A stretch of 64,000 nt of DNA, from contig NZ_LZSV01000039.1 of assembly GCF_001665605.1 (NCBI RefSeq), positions 1 through 64,000 on the forward strand, written 5' to 3'. Each line of letters begins with the position of its first letter. Position 1 is the first letter of the stretch. Made by a program: the position numbers and the translations under genes. Below, piece by piece: positions 51,595-60,801 of the stretch. This DNA is from Mycobacterium sp. 852014-50255_SCH5639931 (lineage in GTDB: Bacteria > Actinomycetota > Actinomycetes > Mycobacteriales > Mycobacteriaceae). Under the pieces are notes generated by a model. It worked only from the letters and a program-made list of their open reading frames with translations, did no database searches and had not been told where the DNA came from.

Positions 51595-52712
51595 AGGTGG
51601 TGATCGAGGCCGACGGGGGGTCGCGCGGCAATCCCGGCCCGGCCGGATACGGCGCCGTGGTGTGGACGGAGGACCGCTCCACGGTGCTCGCGGAGAGCAA
51701 GCAGGCGATCGGCAGGGCCACGAACAACGTGGCCGAATATCGTGGCCTGCTGGCCGGTTTGGACGACGCCCTGCGGGTTGGTGCGACCGAGGCCGCGGTT
51801 TTCCTGGATTCCAAGCTGCTGGTGGAGCAGATGTCGGGGCGGTGGAAGGTCAAGCATCCCGACCTGGTCGAGCTGCACGGCCAGGCCCGAAAGCTGGCGG
51901 CGCGGTTCGATCGGATCGGCTACACGTGGATTCCGCGGGACCGCAACTCGTACGCCGATCGGCTGGCCAACGAGGCGATGGACGCGGCCGCCGCCAGCGA
52001 CCCCGGGGAGGATCCCGGGCAGGCCGCGGCCGAGCCCGCGAAAACCGCTGCGGCGCAGTCCTCGCCATCCCCGCAGGCGCCCGGATGGACCGGCGCGCGC
52101 GGGACGCCGACCAGGCTGCTGTTGTTGCGACACGGCCAGACCGAGCTGTCGGCGCAGCGCCGCTATTCGGGCCGCGGCAACCCGGCCCTGACCGAAGTGG
52201 GGCGCCGGCAGGCCGATGCCGCGGCGCGTTATCTGGCGCAGCGCGGGGGAATCTCGGCCGTGTTCGCCTCACCGCTGCAGCGGGCCTACGACACCGCGGC
52301 CAGGGCCGCCAAGGCGCTCGGCCTGGACGTGACCGTCGACGACGACTTGATCGAGACCGACTTCGGCGCCTGGGAGGGGTTGACGTTCGCCGAAGCCGCC
52401 GAGCGTGACTCGGAGCTGCACGGGCGCTGGCTGCGGGACACCGGCACGACCCCGCCGGGCGGTGAAAGCTTCGACGACGTGCTCGACCGGGTCCTGAAGG
52501 CCCGCGAGCGCATCATCGCCGCGCACCAGGGCACGACGGTGCTGGTGGTGTCCCACGTGACGCCGATCAAGATGCTGCTGCGGCTCGCGCTGGAGGCGGG
52601 GCCGGGAATCCTGTACCGGTTGCACCTCGACCTCGCGTCTCTGAGCATTGCGGAGTTCTATTCTGACGGGGCCTCTTCTGTGCGTTTGGTGAACCAGACG
52701 GGCTACCTGTAG
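51591..52712 (+). CDS. Bifunctional RNase HI / histidine-phosphatase protein (Rv2228c-like)
   Basis: A 373-residue fusion from GTG 51591. Residues 1-135 are RNase H type I: Asp8 in IEADGGSRGNPGPAGYG, Glu in NNVAEYRGLLAGL, Asp in VFLDSKLLVEQMSG and Asp in DRNSYADRLAN, all four metal-binding acids. A Pro/Ala linker leads to a phosphoglycerate-mutase-like acid phosphatase domain (from about 175) with the phospho-His motif LLLRHGQTELS, ETDFGAWEGLTF and VVSHVTPIK. In M. tuberculosis Rv2228c both RNase H and alpha-ribazole phosphatase (CobC-type) activities were reported, fitting the cobalamin genes upstream. Confidence 0.93.
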   Translation: MKVVIEADGGSRGNPGPAGYGAVVWTEDRSTVLAESKQAIGRATNNVAEYRGLLAGLDDALRVGATEAAVFLDSKLLVEQMSGRWKVKHPDLVELHGQARKLAARFDRIGYTWIPRDRNSYADRLANEAMDAAAASDPGEDPGQAAAEPAKTAAAQSSPSPQAPGWTGARGTPTRLLLLRHGQTELSAQRRYSGRGNPALTEVGRRQADAAARYLAQRGGISAVFASPLQRAYDTAARAAKALGLDVTVDDDLIETDFGAWEGLTFAEAAERDSELHGRWLRDTGTTPPGGESFDDVLDRVLKARERIIAAHQGTTVLVVSHVTPIKMLLRLALEAGPGILYRLHLDLASLSIAEFYSDGASSVRLVNQTGYL

Positions 52713-52728
52713 GCGTCAAGGAGAACTC

Positions 52729-53310
52729 ATGCGGCCGTCTCAACCATCAGGAGATTCGATTCCTGCGGACGTTCGGGCGCTGGTGATGCCGGCCGTGCTC
52801 GACGAGTTGACCCGATGGGGCGTCGAGCGGTTCAGCATCGAGGCGTTGGCCGAGCGGCATCACTTGGACCCCGCGATGGTGTACCGGTACTGGGCAGATC
52901 GGCGCCAACTCATCGTCGACGCGGTTCTTTCCGATGTCGAGAAGGTGAGTTCGGGAACCGACACCGGCTCATTGCGGGGAGACTTAGAGGCCTTGGCCCG
53001 CAATGTGACCAATCGGATCAACACTGAAGTCGGCTGCACACTGTTGCGCGCGCTGGTGATGGACCGCCGTGGGGGGCACGACGAACTCACCCGCGTGAGG
53101 TTCTGGCGGGCACATTTCGCTGCGATGCGCGCGGTCGTGGACCGGGCCAGGGGGCGGGGCGAATTGCGCGACGGCGTCAACACCCTGGCGGCGGTTCAGA
53201 TCCTGCTGGCGCCGCTCAACATTCGGGCCCTGTACTCCGACGTCCCCGTCGACGACGACTATTGCGCCGCCATCGTCGACATGGCATGGCACGCGCTGGC
53301 CCGCCGGTGA
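52729..53310 (+). CDS. TetR-family regulator, accessory
   Basis: A 193-residue protein with AAGGAG seven bases before ATG 52729. The N-terminal DNA-binding part (about 15-60: VLDELTRWGVERFSIEALAERHHLDPAMVYRYWADRRQLIVDAV) is a TetR helix-turn-helix; the C-terminal domain resembles the TetR_C family with GCTLLRALVMDRRGGHDELTRVRFW. It follows the RNase H gene by 16 bases but belongs to an accessory block; the P450 operon on the opposite strand is a candidate target. Confidence 0.83.
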   Translation: MRPSQPSGDSIPADVRALVMPAVLDELTRWGVERFSIEALAERHHLDPAMVYRYWADRRQLIVDAVLSDVEKVSSGTDTGSLRGDLEALARNVTNRINTEVGCTLLRALVMDRRGGHDELTRVRFWRAHFAAMRAVVDRARGRGELRDGVNTLAAVQILLAPLNIRALYSDVPVDDDYCAAIVDMAWHALARR

Positions 53311-53331
53311 GCCTGGTCGTACCATCCGCCT

Positions 53332-53532
53332 ATGAGAAGGACATTCGTCGCGACATTAGCCTTCGGTTTGATCGTCGCCTTGTTCGGTTTGATCTGGGCA
53401 CTTCAGGGATTCGGGGTGCTTGGTGGTAGCCCGATGAGCAACACCACGACGTGGTCGGTCATCGGTCCGATCACGGCGGTGATCGGCATCGTGATCGCGG
53501 TAGTCAGCTGGCGGAAACTCTCGTCAAAATAG
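53332..53532 (+). CDS. Two-helix small membrane protein (66 residues)
   Basis: MRRTFVATLAFGLIVALFGLIWALQ is a first membrane helix after a positive start, SNTTTW a short loop, and SVIGPITAVIGIVIAVVSW a second helix before a basic end (RKLSSK). It lies 21 bases after the TetR gene and converges with the molybdoenzyme gene four bases away. Small proteins of this pattern are common in actinobacteria without known function. No family name is assigned. Confidence 0.75.
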   Translation: MRRTFVATLAFGLIVALFGLIWALQGFGVLGGSPMSNTTTWSVIGPITAVIGIVIAVVSWRKLSSK

Positions 53533-53536
53533 TCCG

Positions 53537-55096
53537 TCACGTCCCCGTCACGGTGAAGTCCACCGTGTGCCAGCCGGTGGCGCCGTCGGGGACCGTCGCG
53601 GCCCGATCCGCAGTCTGAGTGGCTCCGGTGTTGTCGGTGGCGCGTACCGTGATGGTGTGCTGCCCAGGGCTCGTCGCCTGCCAGGGAAAGCTCCACAGCC
53701 GCCACGTCTCGTTGGAGTAGCTCGTGCCCTGTTCGGCGGCCTGCCACGCGCCGTCGTCGATGCGGACTTCCACGAGCCGCACGCCGCGATTCTGCGCCCA
53801 CGCGACACCGCCGAAAACCACGGGACCCACCGGCACCCGCTGACCGCTTTTCGGCACGTCGATCCGCGACTCGGTCTTGACGGGTGCGCGCGGTGCCCAG
53901 CCCTGCCGCGTCCAGTAGGCCTCCGCCTTGTCGAAGCGGGTCAGCTCCATGTCGACGACCCACTTGGTGGCCGACACGTACCCATAGAGCCCGGGCACGA
54001 TCAGCCGGGCCGGATAGCCGTGCTCGATCGGCAGGGGCTCACCGTTGAGGGCGACCGCCAGCAGCGCGTCGCGGCCATCGGTGAGCGCATCCACCGGCGT
54101 GCCGGCGGTGAACCCGTCGATCGACGTCGACAGCACCATGTCGGCCTCCGGACGCACACCGGCCGCGGCCAACAGATCGGCCATTCGATAGCCCATCCAG
54201 ACCCCGGTCGAAATGAGTTTGCCGCCAACGGGATTGGACACGCAGGTAAGCGTCGTCACCTTTTCGACCACGTCAAAGCCGGCGAGGTCGGCGAAGGTGT
54301 AGGTGGCTTCCCGGTTCACCATGCCGTGAATGCGCAGCCGCCAGTCGGAGTGGCTGAGTTGGGGAACGGTGAGCGCGGTGTCCACCCGGTAGAAGTCGGC
54401 GCTGGGGGTGACGAAGCTCGGCAGCGCAACGCCTTTCGGCTGCACATCGGTGGGTATCGGGGGCGCCGAGGTGCGCGGTCTGGGCAGCGTGAAGCTGGTG
54501 CGGTCCGCGGCCACCGAATGCACCAACCGCGTGATGACCGCGCCCGCCACGCCGCTCACGACTCCGAATCCGAGCACGCCGAGCACGACCAACCTGCGCC
54601 TGCCGGTATCCGGCTCGTCGTGGTCGCCGGTGTCTTCGGGGACCGGCCGAAAACGACGGGTCAGCAGGCGCAGGGCCGCGACGCCGCAGGCCGCGCCCGC
54701 GATGGTCGGGATCGTGTCAAGCACCGTCGCGCCCTGCCGCGACAGCACCGCGACGCATCCGAGTGCGCCCGCCGCGGCGATCACGGCGCTACCGATTGGA
54801 CGGCGCCGGGTCTCGAACGTGCCGGTAATGGCGGCGATTGCGGCGATCGCCACCAGCACGGCCACGGCTAGGAAGAGTTTGTCCAGCGAGCCCAGGGTCT
54901 GAATCGCCCACTCTTTGACCGGGCCCGGTGTCAGGTCGACGACGGCCGCGCCGATCGCGGCCCGCGCGTCGGCCCGCGCACCGAATGGGATGCCCACCAG
55001 CTGGGCTACCCCGAGCGCGACGGCCGCGGCGGCGACCCCGGCGATCATCCGCTCGTTTGACGGCGCGGCGGCCACCGGAGTCACGTTCTGCTTCAA
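53537..55096 (-). CDS. Membrane-anchored molybdopterin oxidoreductase (sulfite-oxidase fold)
   Basis: A 519-residue protein, start TTG 55096, overlapping the ferredoxin stop (TTGA). Five hydrophobic helices occupy about residues 17-205, then a SUOX-type domain: molybdenum-ligand Cys285 in VTTLTCVSNPVGGKLISTGVWMG, then EHGYPARLIVPGLYGYVSATKWV, and a C-terminal immunoglobulin-like dimerisation domain (VRIDDGAWQAAEQGTSYSNETWRLW). The enzyme should face the outside of the membrane and oxidise or reduce a small S- or N-oxide. It is the last gene of a coupled P450-ferredoxin-molybdoenzyme operon, an unusual combination that suggests shared electron flow or a common pathway. Confidence 0.87.
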   Translation of the reverse strand: MKQNVTPVAAAPSNERMIAGVAAAAVALGVAQLVGIPFGARADARAAIGAAVVDLTPGPVKEWAIQTLGSLDKLFLAVAVLVAIAAIAAITGTFETRRRPIGSAVIAAAGALGCVAVLSRQGATVLDTIPTIAGAACGVAALRLLTRRFRPVPEDTGDHDEPDTGRRRLVVLGVLGFGVVSGVAGAVITRLVHSVAADRTSFTLPRPRTSAPPIPTDVQPKGVALPSFVTPSADFYRVDTALTVPQLSHSDWRLRIHGMVNREATYTFADLAGFDVVEKVTTLTCVSNPVGGKLISTGVWMGYRMADLLAAAGVRPEADMVLSTSIDGFTAGTPVDALTDGRDALLAVALNGEPLPIEHGYPARLIVPGLYGYVSATKWVVDMELTRFDKAEAYWTRQGWAPRAPVKTESRIDVPKSGQRVPVGPVVFGGVAWAQNRGVRLVEVRIDDGAWQAAEQGTSYSNETWRLWSFPWQATSPGQHTITVRATDNTGATQTADRAATVPDGATGWHTVDFTVTGT

Positions 55097-55287
55097 CGGG
55101 TTAGGGAGATGGCGCCTTCGGGGCAGTTTTGCTCCGCGGTGACGGCCTGCGCCTCGAGCTCGCCGGACACCTCGTTGACGAGCACGACTGAGTGGCCGAC
55201 CTCATCGGCGTCGAAGACGTCGGGCGCCAGGGTGTAGCAGCGCCCGTGCCCGGTGCAACGGTCGGCGTCGACGAGTATCCGGGTCAT
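55093..55287 (-). CDS. [3Fe-4S] ferredoxin partner of P450
   Basis: A 64-residue ferredoxin: Cys11-x2-His14-x2-Cys17 (CTGHGRC) and Cys55-Pro (NCPEGAI). The position of the second cysteine is His, as in mycobacterial P450-associated ferredoxins with a C-x2-H-x2-C...CP pattern, which often bind a [3Fe-4S] cluster. The start ATG 55287 overlaps the P450 stop (ATGA) and its stop overlaps the molybdoenzyme start. It should carry electrons from a ferredoxin reductase, not encoded nearby, to the P450. Confidence 0.92.
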   Translation of the reverse strand: MTRILVDADRCTGHGRCYTLAPDVFDADEVGHSVVLVNEVSGELEAQAVTAEQNCPEGAISLTR

Positions 55288-56453
55288 GGCGCCGGAAACA
55301 CCAGCGGCAGCGACTCCACCGAACGCAGCGCGGCGGTGTAGGTCAGCTGGGTGCCGGGCTTGATCTCGTAATCCGGTATGCGCCGGTGGAATTCGCGTAA
55401 CGCCACCCGCAGCTCCATGCGGGCAAGGTGCGAGCCGAGGCAGCGGTGCGGGCCGCCGCCGAATGCGCGGTGCCGGTTCGGGTTGCGGGTGAAGTCCACC
55501 AGCTCCGGGTCGGTGAACTCGGCGGGGTCGGTGTTGGCGGCGCCCAGTAGCGGGCTGACCCGTTCGCCCTTGCTGATGGGACACCCGCCCACCTCGACGT
55601 CTTGGATGGCGACTCGAGCGACGCCGGGCACCGGTGTCTCCCAGCGCAGCAACTCCTCGATGGCGCCGGGCAACACGTCGGGCTGCTCGGCCAGCTGACG
55701 ACGGTGGTCGGGGTGGCGCGCGAGGTACACGAAAAAGCAGTCGAGCGAATCGGTGACCGTGTCCAGGCCGGCGATCAGGAACAGGAAGCAGATGTCCAGG
55801 AGTTCTTCGCGCGACAGCGGCTGCCCGGCGATGTCGGCGGCGATCATCGCCGACAGCACGTCGTCGCGGGGGCTGGCGATGTGGTCGTCGATGGCACGGT
55901 CGAAGTAGTCGTAGATCTGTTGCGCCACTGCTGCGGAGCTGTCGTGGCGGCGGTCGAAGCCGGAATCCCCCTCCGGGCGGATCACGCCGTCCTTCCATTC
56001 CAGGAACTTGTCGAGGTCCTCCAGCGGCAACCCGAGCACCTGCAGGAAGACGGTGCACGGCAGGGGCACCGCGAACTCGGCGTGGAAGTCGCATTCGCCC
56101 CGATCGGCGAAGCGGTCGATCATCTCGTTCACCAGTTCGGTGACGCGGGGCTCGCGCCGGGCCATCTCCCGCGGGGTGAACAGCGGGTCGAGGATGCGGC
56201 GGTACTTCGCGTGTTCGGGCGGGTCGATTTGCAGGGGGATCAGCGGCCGCACGTTGCCCAGGTCGACGGCGTCCATGTTCGACGAGAACAGCTCGGTGTG
56301 TTTGAGCGCCATCTCGATGTCGGCCAGCCGGCTGAGAACCACCGCCTGCGGCGACCGGAACACCGGGCTCGTTTCGCGCAGCGCCTTATACATCGGCTGC
56401 GGCTCCGCGAGACCCGTCACGGTCTGGTCGACGAACCCTTCGGTATCTGTCAT
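55284..56453 (-). CDS. Cytochrome P450, accessory
   Basis: A 389-residue P450 from ATG 56453 (MTDTEGFVDQTVTGLAEPQP). I-helix LFLIAGLDTVTDSLD (A-G-x-D-T), K-helix EELLRWETPVPGVAR (E-x-x-R) and the heme loop FGGGPHRCLGSHLARMEL with thiolate Cys at about 338 are all intact. The BC-loop and the substrate range cannot be read from this; it is not CYP124-like. A following ferredoxin completes a three-component system. The upstream 2OG oxygenase on the same strand (120 bases away) may belong to the same cluster. Confidence 0.92.
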   Translation of the reverse strand: MTDTEGFVDQTVTGLAEPQPMYKALRETSPVFRSPQAVVLSRLADIEMALKHTELFSSNMDAVDLGNVRPLIPLQIDPPEHAKYRRILDPLFTPREMARREPRVTELVNEMIDRFADRGECDFHAEFAVPLPCTVFLQVLGLPLEDLDKFLEWKDGVIRPEGDSGFDRRHDSSAAVAQQIYDYFDRAIDDHIASPRDDVLSAMIAADIAGQPLSREELLDICFLFLIAGLDTVTDSLDCFFVYLARHPDHRRQLAEQPDVLPGAIEELLRWETPVPGVARVAIQDVEVGGCPISKGERVSPLLGAANTDPAEFTDPELVDFTRNPNRHRAFGGGPHRCLGSHLARMELRVALREFHRRIPDYEIKPGTQLTYTAALRSVESLPLVFPAP

Positions 56454-56572
56454 CTGGTCAGACTGGCACCAACATCTCCGCTGGGCAATGGTCAATGCTA
56501 AGCGGTCGCACAATGGGTGTGCGGGGGTCGACTGTGCAGAACCCGACGGTGTTGCGGAGGGCCGGGCAACCC

Positions 56573-57283
56573 TCAGGCCGCGTCGTGAAAGATCAGCCCC
56601 ATCGCGTAACGCTCACCGGAGCGCACCACCGACACCCCGTGCCGCACCGGTGCCGCGGACCAGCCGCGGCTCGAGGGGACCGGCCGCTCCCGCGTGGTGA
56701 ACACGAATCCATGGCCCTGCGGCAATTGCGTTGCGGTGCCGCGGGACTGCGCGCGCGGCCGCTGTTCGACGAGCAGGAATTCGCCGCCGGTGTAGTCGGT
56801 GTCGGGTTCGCTCAGGTTGATGACCACCTGTAGCGGAAAAACCAAGTCGCCGTAGAGGTCTCGGTGTAACGCGTTCCAGTCGCCCGGGCCGTACTTGAGC
56901 ATCAGCGCGGTGGACCGGGTCTGGCCGGCCGCGTGGCACGTGGCCAGCCAATCGTCGAGGCGGTCCGGCCAGGGCGCATCGCGGCCCAGCTTTGCCCACC
57001 AGTCGCGGGCGATCGGCAACAGGCGGGGGTACAGCGCCTGTTTGAGCTCCTCGATCGGGTCGGGATAGGGCGCGTGGAAGTAGCGGTACTGCCCGGCGCC
57101 GTACCGCTTGGGCGCCATGTCGATGGTCGAGCGGAACAGGGCGTCGTCGCCGTAGAGCTTGCGGAGCCGGGCCGCCTCGCCGGCGGTGACCAGCCGCGGC
57201 AGCAGCGCCCCGCCGTACTCGTCGACCGCGGTGGCGATGGCGTCCCAGTCGCCGGAGTCGACGCGCTTCGTCCACCGGGACAT
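56573..57283 (-). CDS. 2-oxoglutarate/Fe(II)-dependent oxygenase-like protein
   Basis: A 236-residue protein from ATG 57283. The iron site is H-x-D in NALHRDLYGDLVFP (His140, Asp142) with distal His215 in VRHGVSVV, and the 2-oxoglutarate Arg is probably Arg225 (GERYAMGLIF). This is the 2OG-FeII_Oxy_5-like family, mostly uncharacterised in actinobacteria. Substrate unknown; proline- or lysine-hydroxylase-like or DNA-repair roles cannot be told apart. It follows rnpB on the opposite strand and precedes the P450 operon. Confidence 0.8.
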   Translation of the reverse strand: MSRWTKRVDSGDWDAIATAVDEYGGALLPRLVTAGEAARLRKLYGDDALFRSTIDMAPKRYGAGQYRYFHAPYPDPIEELKQALYPRLLPIARDWWAKLGRDAPWPDRLDDWLATCHAAGQTRSTALMLKYGPGDWNALHRDLYGDLVFPLQVVINLSEPDTDYTGGEFLLVEQRPRAQSRGTATQLPQGHGFVFTTRERPVPSSRGWSAAPVRHGVSVVRSGERYAMGLIFHDAA

Positions 57284-57386
57284 TCGCGTCCTTCCGTGTG
57301 CCTGCCTGCGAGGTCCACGATAGAGCCGCGCCGATCCTCCGATATTTGCTGGCCCCGGCATCGCGCAGGTAGTACCGTGGATCGTC

Positions 57387-57793
<407 letters not shown>

Positions 57794-57798
57794 CCTGC

Positions 57799-59331
57799 TC
57801 AGTGCCGGGCCTTGCGCACCGCCTTGGAGAGTTTGCGCAGCGCATCGTCGAGCTGCTGTTCGCACCGCTCGGCCAAGTCGGCCTCCTGCTGGTACAGCAA
57901 GCCGTAGGTGAAGGTGTCCTCGCCGGCGGTGTGCGCGGCTTCGGATTCGTGACGCAGGTGTTCGCGGCTGACCACGCTGTCCTGGTGGTCACCGAGCAGC
58001 GACTGGACGGACTTCGACTGCTCGGAAACCTTGTCCTCGCCGGTGGCCGCCGCGGTGTAGCGAAGTCGCTTGGCCCGCTTGCGGATCCGGTGCACTGCCT
58101 CGTCGCGCTGATGCTGGTCGTCCGGGTGGTCCCGGTAAACCTGGGCGGCGGCCTTGGCGGCTTTGCGGACCTTCTCGTAGGCGGCGTCGATGGTGACCGG
58201 CGCGTGCTCTCCGTCCGGGGCGCTGCTGGGGGGTTGCGCTGCGATCGCGTCGAGGGCGTCGAGCAGCCGGAAATAACGCTGCGAACGCATGGCCATCAGC
58301 GACCGGCGCAGCCCCGTCTGGTAACGGCGCTGGGCGCCCCCGACCAGCCGCTCGTGCACCGGCCCGCGCACCAGATCCGGTGTCAGCCCGTCTAATTGAC
58401 GCTCGTAACGTTCCGCGAGGACCTCGGCGTCGCGCGCGATGCCGAGGATGGCGGCCAGCTCGCGCAGCTCGTCGAGAACCCAGCCGTCGTCGGGCAATCC
58501 GAACGATTCCTGGTAGTCGCGCAGCAGGCTGCGCAGCTTGCGGGTGGTGACCCGCATCTGGTGAATGGAATCGAAGGCATCGGCCCGCACGGCGCGATCC
58601 CACACCAACAGTTCGCGAATCTGCTCGGCCACCGCGCGCTGCAAGGGGTGCTCGGCGGGCTGCGCGCTGTCGGGCTGTGGCGTGGTGCCGAGCACGCGTG
58701 CCAACTTGGAGGCATGACCGGCGGGTGCGGCGCCGGCGTCGAGCAGCCGATTACCCAAGCGGTTCAACAGCTCGGTGTCCGGGGCGCCGTTCTTCTCGGC
58801 AAGCTCGAGCTCCCATTCGCGCCACTCCTGCTGGGTGGGCTCCAGGTCGGCGTCTTCGGACGTACGGGCCGACCACGCGGTGACGTGGTCATTGCTGAAC
58901 TCCGCCAGCGGCGCGCCGTCGGCGGCGTAGAGCACCTGGTTTTCGCGTTGGGTGGTGATCCGCGCCACCGGTACGAGGGGGCGGTCGCGGACGATCGCCA
59001 GCACGACGTCCACCAACTCCTCCGGCACGGTGTCGGTGCCGGACGCGTCCAGCGGCACCCGGACCTCGGTGCGGGCTTCGGGACCGGTCGGCAGCTTCAG
59101 GTGCCAACCCGCATCCGAGCCGCCCGTACGGCGGCGCAGGGTGATCTTGTTGCGGGCGAGGTCCTGTGCCGGGGTGTCGAAGTACGTCGCGTCCAAAGTC
59201 TGAGTCGGCGACTTGTCGACGTGCGCCACGGCGGCGATGCCTTCGAACGAAGGTGACACGGTGGATTCGCCAACGTCGAACTTGCGCTCCACCTCTCGAT
59301 GTCGCGAGGCTTGCGGCGCTTTTGCAGGCAT
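57799..59331 (-). CDS. CYTH-CHAD domain protein (Rv2226-like)
   Basis: A 510-residue protein from ATG 59331. The N-terminal CYTH domain carries the ExExK motif as EVERKF (Glu13, Glu15, Lys17) and further basic strands (KITLRRRTGG, WHLKLPTG). The C-terminal CHAD domain (about 222-510) has repeated His/Arg/Lys-rich helices (SIHQMRVTTRKLRSLLRDYQ, EAVHRIRKRAKRLRYTAAAT) that bind polyphosphate. CYTH-CHAD proteins act on or bind inorganic triphosphate or polyphosphate. The gene ends five bases after the convergent rnpB gene, so read-through would make antisense to rnpB. Confidence 0.92.
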   Translation of the reverse strand: MPAKAPQASRHREVERKFDVGESTVSPSFEGIAAVAHVDKSPTQTLDATYFDTPAQDLARNKITLRRRTGGSDAGWHLKLPTGPEARTEVRVPLDASGTDTVPEELVDVVLAIVRDRPLVPVARITTQRENQVLYAADGAPLAEFSNDHVTAWSARTSEDADLEPTQQEWREWELELAEKNGAPDTELLNRLGNRLLDAGAAPAGHASKLARVLGTTPQPDSAQPAEHPLQRAVAEQIRELLVWDRAVRADAFDSIHQMRVTTRKLRSLLRDYQESFGLPDDGWVLDELRELAAILGIARDAEVLAERYERQLDGLTPDLVRGPVHERLVGGAQRRYQTGLRRSLMAMRSQRYFRLLDALDAIAAQPPSSAPDGEHAPVTIDAAYEKVRKAAKAAAQVYRDHPDDQHQRDEAVHRIRKRAKRLRYTAAATGEDKVSEQSKSVQSLLGDHQDSVVSREHLRHESEAAHTAGEDTFTYGLLYQQEADLAERCEQQLDDALRKLSKAVRKARH

Positions 59332-59461
59332 GTTCGACTCCGTTGCGGCGCGTCGCCGCGGCCTTGAACGTCGTGGACGGTGGTGATGGGCTCTCATAGC
59401 CTGCCATACCGCGGTGACGCGGATGGCGGCGATGGCCCGCGGGTTGTTGCCCGCCTCGGCG

Positions 59462-60649
59462 CTACGGCGGTGGCGGCGGGGGACCTTCGCGGAGATGCAT
59501 CGCCAGGCCGCCCACCTCGCGGATCGTCTGAATCTCGGGATCGCGGAACGGCCGCCCGTCGGGCGCGAGCAGGTCGTGGAACCATTCAGCCGGCATAGCG
59601 GGGTTGGGATGTTCCCATGAGTCCCAGGGGAAGAAGGTCTGCGTTTTTCCGGCGACCAGGCCCCAGTTGAACGCGCCGACGTTGTAGCGCTTCGCGATGG
59701 GCAGCACACCCTGGACCGTGCTGCCCAATGGCCGGGCCATGTATTCGGTGCACAGGATCGGTCGACCCAGGGGTGTGAGCTCGGCGATCCGGCTCTCGAA
59801 CTTCGCGGGCGGGTCATAGGAGTGGAAGGTGATCACGTCGGAGTTGTCCAGCTGAATGCCGCTGATCGCGCTGCGGCGGCCGGGGTCCGCCCACTCGCCG
59901 TCCCAGACGGCGCTCGTCAGCGGTTGGGATGGATCGACCGAACGGGCCCAGCCGAACACCTGCGGCAACAGGTCGGCGACCAGGGCCAACTTGTCGGCCC
60001 GCTCGACCGAGCGGTAGTACTTCGACGGATTGTCGGGTTCGTTCCACAGGTCCCAGCCCAAAACGCGGTCGTCGGTGCGGAACTGAGCCAGCACCCCGGT
60101 GACGTAGTCGCGCAGGGTCGGGATGTAGCTGTGTTCACCGAGGCGTTGCGCACCCGGGCTCTGCACCCAGCCCGAGTTGTGCACGCCGGGCGTCGGCGCG
60201 CGCTGCGGACCGGATTGGGGGTGCGGATCCCAACAGGAGTCGAACAAGACGAACAGCGGCTTGATGTCGTGGCGCGCCGCGATGTCGACGAACTGGGCGA
60301 GGCGGACTTGGAACCCCCGGGGGCCCTGCTCCCACAGCAGATCGTGCAGGAAGACGCGCACCGCGTTGAACCCGCTGCCGCGGGCCCACCCCAGTTCGGT
60401 GTCGATTCGCCCGGGATCGAACGTATCGGCCTGAAACATCTCCAGCTGGTTGATGGCGTTCGAGGTGATGTAGTTCACCCCAACCGGCCAGGGCTGCGCC
60501 TGATACCACCGGTTGGCGCGCTCGGGCGACCAGCGGCCTGCCTGCGGCGAGGTGCCAGGCGCGGGTTCCGCGGCCGCGCGAGGTGCTCGGCTCAGTGCAA
60601 CGCCTCCTGCCAGTAGCAGTGGAAGCTTGAGCACCGTTCGACGGTGCAC
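59462..60649 (-). CDS. Tat-exported GH5-like glycoside hydrolase
   Basis: 395 residues from GTG 60649. The N-terminus HRRTVLKLPLLLAGGVALSRAPRAAA is a twin-arginine signal (RRTVLK). The catalytic domain is a clan-A TIM barrel: acid/base Glu in LGWDLWNEPDN and nucleophile Glu in ILCTEYMARP, the arrangement of GH5 cellulases and mannanases. A proline-rich end (PPPPP) closes it. Export folded through Tat to the periplasm or outside suggests action on a cell-wall or environmental glycan, possibly trehalose- or mannose-containing; substrate unknown. It has no counterpart between Rv2226 and panB in M. tuberculosis as I recall. Confidence 0.82.
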   Translation of the reverse strand: MHRRTVLKLPLLLAGGVALSRAPRAAAEPAPGTSPQAGRWSPERANRWYQAQPWPVGVNYITSNAINQLEMFQADTFDPGRIDTELGWARGSGFNAVRVFLHDLLWEQGPRGFQVRLAQFVDIAARHDIKPLFVLFDSCWDPHPQSGPQRAPTPGVHNSGWVQSPGAQRLGEHSYIPTLRDYVTGVLAQFRTDDRVLGWDLWNEPDNPSKYYRSVERADKLALVADLLPQVFGWARSVDPSQPLTSAVWDGEWADPGRRSAISGIQLDNSDVITFHSYDPPAKFESRIAELTPLGRPILCTEYMARPLGSTVQGVLPIAKRYNVGAFNWGLVAGKTQTFFPWDSWEHPNPAMPAEWFHDLLAPDGRPFRDPEIQTIREVGGLAMHLREGPPPPPP

Positions 60650-60801
60650 GAAGTCACCACGAATCTCCCGGTCGATGTTTCACCCTTGCTCTCGGAGTAG
60701 AGACTTTATCCAAGAGCAATCGTACCGGCCTGCCACACAAGGAATTTCGTAATTGGCAGGATCGGGGGGTCGCGGTGGGCGGAAACCTCTGGTGGCGTCC
60801 G

